NCBI GenBank assembly: GCA_024180945.1
Contig: JAKSGN010000041.1
Span: 1,736,001 to 1,800,000 of the forward strand
Direction of reading: 5' to 3'
Length of the DNA stretch: 64,000 nucleotides
Source: Macrophomina tecta
Lineage: Eukaryota; Ascomycota; Dothideomycetes; Botryosphaeriales; Botryosphaeriaceae
Shown one piece after another: positions 48,885-59,245 of this stretch (its first letter is position 1; every line of letters starts with the position of its first letter). The notes beneath the pieces are model-generated. The model was not told the origin of the DNA. It searched no databases and worked only from the letters and a program-made list of their open reading frames with translations. The translations under genes were made by a program, and so were the position numbers.

Positions 48885-50328
48885 ATTATCTATACCTTTA
48901 ACTTAGAAATGCGCTAGTACGACGTTATAAACGTATTCCCTTACGTACTACTCGAGGAAAGGACATACTATCGACCTCTAAAAGAAATAAAGCTTAAATA
49001 AGATTAAATTCTTCGACTATTACGAGCGCTTTATAGCCTTAAAGAGTCTCTAGCTCTCTAGTAGAGATATTTTTATAAATCTTTAGAAGAGCTCGGCCTA
49101 ACTTAAGTACTAGATATATCTTATTTATTTATAAACGATCGCCTATTCGTCTTCTTCTTTATAGATAACGTTATTATAGTATACTATAAGCGAGATAAGC
49201 CTTTTATAGATACTTTCTAAGAAGATCTATTTAAACGCTACGAGATAAGAGTACTAGGAGAAGTATAATAGTTCTTAGCCTTACGTATTATAAGGAATAG
49301 AGAGTAGAAGCTCTTATAGCTTTCTTAAGAATTATATATCTCTAGCCTTATCGCTCGCTACGGTATTAGTAAAAATTACTTCCTATTAACGCCTCTTCTA
49401 TTAGATAAAGTGCTTTAAGCGAATTAAGGCACGTATATAAGCATATAAGATATTTATCTTTATTAAAGTAGAATTGGCTTAGCGCAGTTTACAGCTACTA
49501 GTATAAGGGTAGATATTATATATGCCTATTTAGTACTTTTATTCTATCTTACTAATCCGTCTCCTCGCTATCTAGAGCTATTATAGCGGCTCCTTAGCTA
49601 CCTAGTAGAAACGAAGAAACTCGCCTTATACTTCTAAGGTAATTACGATAAGGATAGCATCTTTACTATTAGTAGTAATATAGTATTTACTAACGATCCG
49701 GATATACGCCGCAGCTACTAAGGCTCGATTATTATAATATTCGAAGTAGCTGTTAATTAGAAGGCTATTAAGTAGCCTACTATTATAATCTCTACTACTA
49801 AAGCTAAGCTTCTCACCTTATTAGAAGCTACTAAGTAGTACTTCTAGTAGAAGCGCCTCTTTAGAGGAGTATAGTTCGATCTAGGCTATTAAATTAATGT
49901 TTAGTGCGATAATAAGCAGACGCTTCGCCTTATATAAGAGAACGTTAGTAAACTTAATACTAAGCTACGTTATATAAATATTTACTACTATTAGCTGCGC
50001 TAGAAAGCCTAAGTAGGTAACGTATACCTTTAGTAGACGCCTATAGTAGTAATATTAGTAGACGGTTTAACTAAAGCCTTACCTCGCTAAAAGTACGCTT
50101 AATTCGTTACGGCTATTAGACTTATACTACTTTATAACTAATCTTCTTCCACTTGTTTCCTTATATAAGATAAGGCACAACCCTTACTACTTTACTTATA
50201 TTAGCTAGGGAACTTATACCTTTAAAGTTATTCCTTTTTATATATATAAGTTTAATACTTACTTCTATTTGCGTTTAGCTATCTTTCTTATTACCTACTC
50301 CCCAAGCAGGCAGTACGTAAAGGGGATA

Positions 50329-50489
50329 TATTAGATTAATTACGTGTTTTAAGGTCTCCTTATTATTATACCACATCGCTTAGCTATAATTACTCGTATA
50401 AGAGGCGGTCGGGTTACTAATCCTTTTTCTCTTTATGCCAATCTACTTTCTTTATTACTAAATAAGCTGTTACCTTACTTGTTCTAATA
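50329..50489 (+). repeat. Right LTR of the Copia element
   Basis: 161 bp, same length as the left LTR and more heavily mutated. It is preceded by a purine-rich tract and followed by TTAGC. Confidence 0.88.
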
Positions 50490-50773
50490 TTAGCGAAACC
50501 ACTGTAACATCCTTCGAGGCATATACTCCTTACTAATAGAAATCTTGCTAATGTTCTTAAACCCCGCAATGCAATGGCGATGACGAGCGAGGAACTGTGA
50601 AAATAAGGTATTGTCTTATTTCGGCGGTCTCCACGATGAATATACTGACGAGCGTGGCGCAGGCGCGATTCCGCAACTTTTAATTGGAGACGATCGAACT
50701 TTGTTCTTACGCCCTGAAGATCTGGTATTCTTTTTTTTTTTTAATCACCTGGGGCCGACCTTGTGGGCGAGGG
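50490..50773. other. Short spacer between Copia and gag-only element copy 2
   Basis: Begins with the right TTAGC target duplication (50490-50494). It contains a T tract near 50729-50742. No gene is seen. Confidence 0.5.
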
Positions 50774-52180
50774 TATTCTGTTGAACTTGGTGGAAAAATT
50801 GATGAGATTCTCGGTGATAGACAGGAATAAGAAGGGGTGCTCTCTTATATCTATGCTACTAACGCTAGCTATACTACTAAGACACTTGTGAAGCTAACTA
50901 GTATAGTTATAACGCTCGTAAAACCGCTATTCTAATATACCCCTTCACGAGTTGGCCTAAAAGGGTAACTCGTAACACTTAGTATAGTATTAATGTTAGT
51001 ATAAGAAGGTAAAGTAAATAAGTAGACGCTTGGCTAGTACTAGCTACGCTCGGTATAAAGAAAATGTTAATAAATGCCGTACTGGCTGGTTTGGTGGTTG
51101 ATTAGTTAGTTAGTTTAGTGCTTAATTAGGGCACCTCCCGGTCCGGGTTTACTTAGTAGTGGTGAGTACTCTGGACGGCTATCTCCCGGCCGTTCGGTAT
51201 GTTAGATAGTATAGCTATATAACCCGGCCACTCGGTACTTAGTTAGTTAGTTAGAAGAAGCTAAAAGCTAATATCCTCCTTATCGTTAATAACGAGGCTA
51301 GTTTATTATACGTCCTAGTATTAAATTGCTTTCTTAAGTGCTCTCTCGATAAGCTACCTAGTCTTCGGATTTGCCAATGCCTTTACGTACTTAGTTATTA
51401 TTTAGTTATTCGGCTTCTATCCCTTAGGTCTTACTGCCTTATTTAGGTACGGACAGTCTGCCCAGTAGTGGACCTTATTATATAGGCACCGAGGTGGTGC
51501 CTCACGGCCTTAAAGAGTAGCTATAAAGGCTACGTACGTTGTTTACTAGTTTTAGGTTCGGTAGTAGCGACGGTAGTTCTTAACCATCTAATAGAGGCTT
51601 AGTATAATAGAGTCCTTCGTTTCGTACTTAACTATCTAAGCCGTTGCCTAGTGGATGTCTGTTTTCTTAACTACTTAATGTATCTCTTATAGTTGGCGTT
51701 ATAGATAGATATCTAGAGGTTAAACGTATTCGTTGTTTGGGCCGTAGCCGTATCTAGAGGCTCTAGAAGCTCCGGCTCTGGATAACCGTCTGGTTTGGCT
51801 AGAAGGTTTGGATTAATAAGCTCCCAAATCTAATACTACTATACACGAGACTTAATCAGATAAAGCTATATCTCCCACTAGCTAGGCTCTAAGAGAGTAA
51901 TAGTGGTGTTGCTGGTACGGTTGGTAACGGCCATAGTAATTAGTAGAACGCTTAAGATAGCTAGAATAGATAACACAAGAATAATTTGGCAGCCCTAGCG
52001 GCTCCGGGCTCATAACTATTAAACTTGGTGGAAAAATTAATAAGATTCTCGGTAATAGACAGGAATAAGAAGGGGTGCCCTCTTATATCCGTACCACTAA
52101 CGCTAGCTATACTACTGAGACACTTGTGAAGCTAACTAGTATAGTTATAACGCTCGTGAAACCGCTATTCCAACATATTC
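50774..52180 (-). mobile_element. Non-autonomous gag-only LTR retroelement, copy 2
   Basis: The element proper is 50779-52175, exactly 1,397 bp like copy 1, with 159 bp LTRs (50779-50937 and 52017-52175). It is flanked by the 5 bp duplication TATTC (50774-50778 and 52176-52180), different from that of copy 1, so the two copies arose by separate insertions. It is in the same orientation as copy 1. Its primer-binding site at 52006-52016 is unmutated (GTTATGAGCCC on the minus strand). The gag-like frame starts near 51934 on the minus strand and is broken by stops at other places than in copy 1. Sequence differences from copy 1 are nearly all C/T or G/A. Confidence 0.85.
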
Positions 52181-53224
52181 TCTACTGAATTTTCGATGAG
52201 CTTGGTAGGTTGAAGATGCCTTATGACCGCGGAGCGCTTAGTCTTCGCTTCTGAACTTTGGCAACGGCAAAGCGAAATTACTGTCATTTATGGGAGTTGA
52301 AGCAGTTTTCCAGACGCAAATACCTAAAACGAATCATAGCATTTGTATCCGGATGACTGCTTCCACCCCCCATCTAAGCAGAGTATTCCCATTTCTCGCG
52401 CGACAAACTGCAGTAGTGGTACTAAAATAAAGCGCCGAGTTTCAACTGAAAGGTAATATCTCACAAATCAATAAATACGGACACCGGTTCACCAAGCACG
52501 GCAAGTGTTATACTTTCCGCATTCAATCACACGCCTCTTCCGCTTCTTTTGGACGCATAGACACCACATCGCCGTGCACACAAAACAAAGCCTTGGCCCA
52601 CCTTGATCTGAAGTACGCGTCTTCTGCCTTTTCAGGATATGCAAGCACCACTGGCCAGGCACAGCAAGCCCTCCACGCTAGTGCCCAGGCCTTTTTGATA
52701 TCTTTCTGGGTACATAAACAATGAACTCACCGGAAGCACTGTTTGTCCCATCGGTCAGAGCACGGATCCTTTGCTTAGCAACGCAAGTCATGCAAGCACC
52801 GACAAAAGAACTTTTCCCAACTCTCGGGGCCTCGACAAGGTACGTAAATACATCCATCTTTCGTACGACTTCGATTGATGATGACCTCAAAAGCGCTCTG
52901 GAGGACGCATGATCCCCATGACACCTTCACAGCAACGCACGGCGGCTGTACCTCTTCTTAGGCCAAAGCCCAGCGGCACCCGCGAGAACAGCATCGGGCC
53001 GCAATACCGGAGCTTGTGGAGGCTATTGTTTAATCCCTACACATCTACCACCGTACAGCTTCGACCTTGATAGACAGAGTCTACTACGGACGAGCGGTGA
53101 AGATGGGCTGCTAGTCAGAGCCCAGATCATGTAACAGGCCCGGGACCCCATAAACCCCTCCAACTCGGCTTGCGCGTACGACCATGCATGGGAGATGGTC
53201 TGCGCTATGGCTGACAATTACTAG
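52181..53224. other. Intergenic or fully decayed sequence
   Basis: No gene is recognised between the LTR element and the P450 relic. A few short frames on the minus strand (52.7-53.2 kb) have no resemblance I can name. Confidence 0.4.
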
Positions 53225-54720
53225 CTCTCTATCGCTGCACCACAACAGCACCAGCACCAGCACCAGCTTGATGGCCACCGCGGCGAAGTACCTGCGCGGG
53301 CACGCGTGCGTTCCGTAGCCCCAGTTTAGGTTGTCTAGACCGATGCTGGCGAACTTTTACTTGCGCGCGTTCTCGACGGACGCTTGCCGCAGCTCGTGGA
53401 AGCGGAAGCCGCGGAACTGGTCAGGTGAGGGATATTGCTCGGGGAGGCAGTTGATGGTGTGGTTGGTTATGCCGACTGAGACGCATTTCGGGATGATGCT
53501 GACGTTGAAGAGCTTGAGAGTGGATGTCGTGCGCCGCGTCATCATGATTGCCAGCGCCCATTTTTAAACCTTGGTCAGTTGGGGCAAGGCGGGAGTCCAC
53601 TTACCCAACCCACACGAGTTCAGGCCCTGGCATTCGCGGATGAAGCTGCCTATTTTTAAAGGCTGGAAAGGTATGAGTGATCGAACGCTTTTGCGTAAAG
53701 AGCTCGAAGCAACAGTTGCGAAGACAGGGGCTCGCTGTCCTCAGGGCGCGATGCTAGTTTAAAGAGCACGTGTACTACGGGACTGGAAGGGATAAGGATC
53801 GATGCGGCGGAAGAAAGCAAATAGTCTTACGTAACTTCCGCTGGGCTTGGCCGGCGAGTATAATGTCCGAGGAGCCAAATCAAGAGCCTTCCATTCCTGC
53901 TTGAATACTATTTAGCATCCGTCAGTTGGGCCCTAGGATTGAAGTGGACTTAAATCAGTAGTTATGTCCTCTTCGCAACAAGTGCCTGGTACTTTCTCAA
54001 GCACCGCACTACCGGGTGTAAGGGTGCGATCAGAGGGCGAAGCAGGGCCGGGAATGGACGAAAGCTCTTCGCTACAACGTCTCCCTCAGTTATAAATGCG
54101 ATAGTCTAATTGATCCAGTCGTCGTCGCAACAAAGCGGTAGCCGACGAAGGCGCGCCTATTAATTATTATCCCAATCCGAGCCATCTTCTCAAACAAGCC
54201 GAACATGGTCCAACTTGGGCGTTCGCCGAAGTATACTCGTAGCGCGTGTTTTGCTTCGTCGATAAGAACAGTATCAAACACTTCAGGGAGGGCGCGCGTT
54301 AAGTTATGCTGGATTACTAAGACTGTCTCTTTGTCTTCTTAGCCCATTAGCATATAGCGACTAAGGAAGCGGATGTACAGCTCCTTATTCAGAGAACTTT
54401 GGTTTTCCGGAAGGGACTTAATCTCAGCGGCGGCCCATGTAGGCAGGATAGCTATAGGATCTTGCAAAGGCAAAAGCTTCGGCGTGCCGGGGTACTCCGC
54501 AAACCGCGTCAGTTTGACTTTCGCTCCTCAGCTTGGATCTGCTCACCCGTTTTTTACCCTCTTCTAGAGCGGCTCTGCAGTCTGTAGCATTTGGATCATC
54601 GAGCACGGGCAAGGAATGCGCCGGCATGCGACTGCGCAGACACGTGAAAACAGAAAAGACGATGCATTCCACCACAAGGGCGATTATTGCAGGAGCGTCA
54701 CATCCCGCAGCAAGTCATAA
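53225..54720 (-). pseudogene. Cytochrome P450 relic
   Basis: On the minus strand, pieces of a membrane-bound fungal P450 occur in the right order but in several frames with stops. They are: a hydrophobic N-terminal segment and LDDPNATDCRAALEEGKKR (about 54.55-54.68 kb); LLPLQDPIAILPTWAAAEIK (about 54.4-54.5 kb); TRALPEVFDTVLIDEAKHAL with W...NRRAFVG (about 54.1-54.3 kb); the K-helix region with SFIRECQGLN at 53620-53650, where the ExxR Arg is now Gly; and PDQFRGFRFHELRQ leading to NWGYGTHACPRRYFA at about 53.28-53.33 kb. That is the heme-ligand loop, with the conserved Gly before Arg replaced by Arg. An in-frame TAA lies before the heme loop. The spacing fits one gene with small introns. The heme-loop wording resembles ent-kaurene-oxidase-like fungal P450s of secondary metabolism; that subfamily call is tentative. 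Confidence 0.75.
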
Positions 54721-55139
54721 GAAAGCCATGATCAAAGCAATTACAATTATCTTTTGGATCTAGGGTGGGCAGGGGAAAGATATTATTTACCTCGCCGCTC
54801 GGCTACCGCCCCGGGTATTTGATCAAACTTCAATCGCCCGCCAGAAATGCGGGAAAGTACCCGTTTGTGGTATACTTCTATCCTAATGTAGCTCGAAACT
54901 AAACAACTAATGTATCTTTCTCCAGCTCAGGCCATTAAAACACACGATAGAAGGGGCTAAGCATGGGTGATCCAGGAGTCGGGATCGACGCTCTAGTCTA
55001 AATCCTTATCAGGTCAATAGGATGGTTCCCTTTCAATTCGGTTAATTCATTGCAGCATTGGGATACGGGCACATACAGTGGGAAGAGCTCATGCTTTAAT
55101 CCTTTTCCCGCACGCTACAAGAACAACAGGAGGTGACCG
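54721..55139. other. Spacer between P450 and ABC transporter relics
   Basis: No coding resemblance is recognised. The upstream half of the transporter gene (N-terminal membrane segments) would be expected here but cannot be identified. Confidence 0.4.
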
Positions 55140-56745
55140 CATCTATTCGCGCTCTTCTCTAGATCACAATCGGGCAAGCCGCTTACCGCAGACTGACTAA
55201 GTCAGCTTTCGAGCATATTGTATCACTTTCCCGAGAGTTTCACCTTGGAAGACGACTAAGTAAGGTTACGCGTGCGCTGGGCAAAGGCAGTGCCATCAAT
55301 TCTTTTCTCGATTCTCTCATCTTCCAGCTGTTCCCGATGGTGGCCGACGTCGGAGTGGCAGCTACTTATATACTTATCACATTCGATCCCATGTACTTCC
55401 TAATCATCATCGCAATAGGAGGTATCCAACTCTTCGTGACAGTCTACATGACCAAATACCATGGCAGGGCGAGACGGCAAATAGTTTATAAGGGCAGAGA
55501 GATAGGCGCTATTAAGTTTTAGCAACTAAATCCTTCAAGTCATCAAAGTGATGTACTACAGAAATGATGCAATTATATCCTATAAGGTGGTGCACTACGA
55601 CGCTGTTAACACGGAGCTCTCACGCTTCCCGAATCGCGTCGCGCTATTCAAGTCCGCCGAACGGTCGCTCCTCGTATCTTTAAGCTTTTAAACACGAATT
55701 AGAATCATATATTTGTACTCGGAGTCATTCTGGTGATCTTTCTACCGGCGTACCACGTTTCCTTGGGGATCTAGAAGGTGGTCGCTATCGTAACGCTCCT
55801 GTACTACTTGACCCAGCTCTAAGCGCGCCCCCCTCCCCTCTTGCTTTCTTTGGAAGCTTTTACACCCAGATTTAGAATAATTTGATTAATACTAGGAGGA
55901 TGCTGACGCTTGTGAGTGTATTTCACCCGATTGCCTAAGGATCTATACTTATATGTACTAGTTCCACGAGCAGCCAACTATTGTTGATAAGCCCGAAGCC
56001 GGAGAGATGATATATTACAAGGGCTATATATCTTTCTATAATGTCTCTTTTGTATATAATTCACTTCAGCCAGTACTAAGGAACATTACCTTCAAGGTAA
56101 AGCCCGGCAATTCAGTAGCGATTATTAGCAAAAGTAGGAACAGCAAGTCCACACTACTCCAACTACCATTCAGATTCTACAACCCTGACAGCAACACCAT
56201 TATTAACAGACAGGACATCTAAAACATTAAAATCCAGAGTCTACAAAGCTATTTCGAAATCTAAAATATACAACATCCATTATTCCAAACCAATAGCAAC
56301 CAATGTAGATATTGTTGGAACATAAATCAATCAATTCGCACTGAATCTAAGTGCGACGTCGTGCTTTTTTCGGCCCAACAGATATGCATACCACTTGCTG
56401 CACTACGAGTATTTATGAACAGGTCTTATCCTTCCCCGACGGATACAACACCCAGGTGAACAAGCAGGATCTCCACTTACGGGAGGAGAGAAGCAACGAG
56501 TAAACCCAGCTTCACAGCATTAAACTAAATTAAAGTTACTGACAAGCTATAAGGTCATAATTGCCAGCGCTATCTTCAAGAGTCCTAATATCGTGCTAAT
56601 AGATGAATCAACAGCAGCACTGGATTCGCGAACCGAGGATACAATTCAAGCCTCGCTCACAAAGGTCAGCGAGAGACGCACCACTCTTACAATCGCGTAC
56701 ATTCTCCCATGTGCCATTGCACAAGTCAGAGCTAACCGTGCTTTA
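55140..56745 (+). pseudogene. ABC half-transporter relic (HMT1/ATM/ABCB6-like)
   Basis: The remains, in order, of one transmembrane domain and one nucleotide-binding domain. Recognisable parts: AYRRLTKSAFEHIVSLSREF with HLGRR (intracellular loop of half-transporters); QLFPMVADVGVAATYILI and the following membrane segment; GYISFYNVSFVY before the NBD; a degenerate P-loop at 56121-56153; the IKIQSL segment; signature LTGGEKQRV at 56476-56502; Walker B LIDESTAALDSRTED near 56.6 kb; and TLTIAY, where the switch His is now Tyr. At least several frame changes and stops separate these parts. The P-loop reads ISKSRNSKST, each altered residue being explicable by G-to-A change from the family consensus. 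The N-terminal membrane segments and the C-terminal end are not found. It is not functional as read. Confidence 0.78.
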
Positions 56746-59208
56746 CTGATAATTCCGCTGGTGTTCCTTGGTCTCTGCTTGCTCTCTGATTTCTCCTCTT
56801 ATTCTGAGTTTCTGTCACCTGTCTCTCAACCTGCATATTCATGCCAGTCTTTATACCTTGATGGTCGCTGGGGCTGCACATAAATACACCCTCTTGATTC
56901 ATCATCCCCTTTGCCTCTCGAGCCGTTACTAGCCCGCACTCAGTCCAACATCACTCACCCATAATACACTCAAACGCGCGCACCATTGAAGGCGGTGCAC
57001 AGGTCTCAGGATAAAATCACTTCCCATTTCCATTGTAATCTCTCATCCATAATCAAGGAATACTTTGGCAATGCAGCTGGCCATAAGACTCAGTACCAAG
57101 CCCTTGATGATCCCACGTCGAGCCTGACAAAGATCTCTCTCCCGTTCCTGTGGGGAGCTGGTAAGGATGGACGGCCTCCGTCACTCCTTTCGTTGCAAAA
57201 TGACTGGCAGTGGAATTCCCGCCCTGAGGCAGCTCGACGAAGAGCCATCGCATGTCTACAACTGTCAATTCGGACGAGATTATTGTCCTGCATCAGGGTT
57301 AAATCGTGGAACGGGGGGGATCATGCTCAACTTTTAGCGTTGGGTGGCCGCTATATGGAGATGTGGCATAAACAGACCCAGTCATCTACTTAGACCTGGC
57401 ATCGCTCGTGACGATGCGTACATGGTTGAAGCGTCACTCGACGTACACGTTTTGAAATTTCGGAAAGGATTGTGCGGGAACGCTCCAACGTCTAGTAGCC
57501 TGTGCTCTGTGATCTTCGAAGTGCCTGATGCCATCTTAATTTACTTTTCTACATGCTACAGACATATTGAACCACATCGCTTACCGTAAGTAGAAAGATG
57601 AAAATGAATAGGGTGTGTTTTGTAGAGGTTTCCGAGTAACTGCAAAGTGGTGAAGCGCAGACATATTACACCGGTATTACACAACATCCGGGACTCATGC
57701 AGATCATCGTGGCGGGAGCTCTTGCTGCTGGACTTCCTCGACCAGCGGTACTCTGACTAGTTTGCATTAAAGGGGCCCTGGATGTTCGGACACTGTAAAC
57801 GGACTCCGCAGTTTTAGCTCGCCCGTTCCGAGCTTGAGCTGCGAAGCAATTGTTTTAACCTTCATTTAATCAGAATTGTTGGGAAAAGCGCCGAAGCCTA
57901 TAGCGGCCAAGGAGAAGGTTGAATCTTCGTGATGCTTGCAAAAACTTGCGTCGGGTCATGGCGGGTCATTCTGCACATCTGACTTCCGACTTAGGCTATG
58001 TGATGTGGCTGCCGAGCCCACGGCCTTTAGAGGTCCACGGGGCGGTACTTGGAGCCTCTTTGTGCGTCATCTAATGATAATACAACATGAACTATATGGT
58101 GAAGGATGTATCCTGAGGCAGGCCTTGCGGCATGGGTTCTGAGGGTAGCGGGAGAAAAGGAAATATTGCGTAAGCAGTTGATGAATCAGTATTAAGACTA
58201 CCAAATCCTAATAGCCTTGTTTTAGACGTATAGCTTTATTGGGCTCGCTTCCACTTTCAGTGATATTCACTAGGTTTGAAACCTTCGTGCCACCATCCGT
58301 CGCAGCAAATAACTACTTCATAAGCCGAGTACACGTTGTGAAAACTTACCACACCTGCGAAGAGTTTTTCTCTTTGCCTCCCAGGCTACGAATTCATCTT
58401 TGCCCGAAACCTGGATGTGTAATACTTACCGACAACAGCCGACCCCTTGTACACTCATGTCCGGACGAATGCTTCAACTCTCCGCGAGCGATCTCACATG
58501 CTGGCTTCGCAGTGATTTGTATACCTGTCACGTACACTCCCGCAACCAGCATCCCCTCGTCCGGGCGGGTCAATCCAGCCAGAAAGCCAACCCCCACGCG
58601 CCTGCACTTGCAAACACGCAAGTAGAGGTGGGGGGCGGATGAGCTGCGTGCGGGGCACAACCCCCTCTCCACCCACCACCGTCCAGCCCTATAGATAGCA
58701 ACTCGCTCGCCCGCCTTTTCACCCGCTTCGCCCCCAAAAAAGATCTACCACCCCACCATAGTCGACCCACACCTCCCAAAACAGGAACACTGCTGTAGCT
58801 CAAAGCCTATCACGTCAACATCTACCTACAAAGATAGAAAGAAAGGATCGAGACCTATAGATGCTTCGCGCCATATATTGCATGCATGCATGCAAACTAT
58901 GCTTACTTACCCACGGGCGCCTATTTGACTTCCGGCCAACACCCAGCAATAGCAGTGCGCCATGCTCAGTTGGGCAGGACAAATCCCGTCTCGGCGGCTG
59001 TGCGCCAAGCGAAAAGTAATCGCATTGCAGCGCAGAGCAGCCCGCACGCATCGGACGGTCTTTGGGAAATCGCTAGCTAGCTGACCGGATCTGCGGCTGG
59101 ACTTTTCGATGTCCTTGGCTGATCTGTCAGTGACGGGAAGGGTGCCGAGCTCACGGTGTTCAACGGACCACCACGTCTCTTCTTCCGAGAAGCGATAGGA
59201 CGGGGTTC

Positions 59209-59245
<37 letters not shown>

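Larger units (their letters stand above)
44187..50489 (+). mobile_element. Full-length RIP-inactivated Ty1/Copia retrotransposon
   Basis: A 6,303 bp element with two 161 bp LTRs that start TGTTGG (TATTAG in the mutated right copy) and end CTAACA or CTAATA, flanked by the 5 bp duplication TTAGC. The primer-binding site at 44348-44358 (GTTATAAGCC) is one transition from a match to the initiator tRNA-Met anticodon arm. The polypurine tract GTAAAGGGGATA precedes the right LTR. Decayed coding order: gag (about 44.7-45.7 kb), protease with D-T-S (near 45.8 kb), integrase (about 46.3-47.0 kb, TPQQN motif), reverse transcriptase (about 47.7-49.4 kb, with FIDN where YVDD is usual), and RNase H (about 49.6-50.1 kb, LTKALPR). 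The order protease, integrase, RT, RNase H is Copia. Stops fall mainly at expected Gln or Trp codons and the sequence is very AT-rich, as after heavy RIP. It is interrupted by a GC-rich insertion near 48.1-48.9 kb. Confidence 0.9.

Noticed and set aside
48653..48901. Open frame in the GC-rich insertion, Pro/Gly/Trp-rich
   Set aside because: It is produced by translating the palindrome array; two overlapping frames look equally open and neither resembles a protein family.
44187..50489. CRISPR-like or bacterial-type repeat structure
   Set aside because: Direct repeats here are LTRs, and the host is clearly a eukaryote with spliceosomal introns.
34675..52175. Composite transposon with the two LTR elements as ends
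   Set aside because: Each element has its own, different target duplication, so they inserted independently and not as the ends of one mobile unit.
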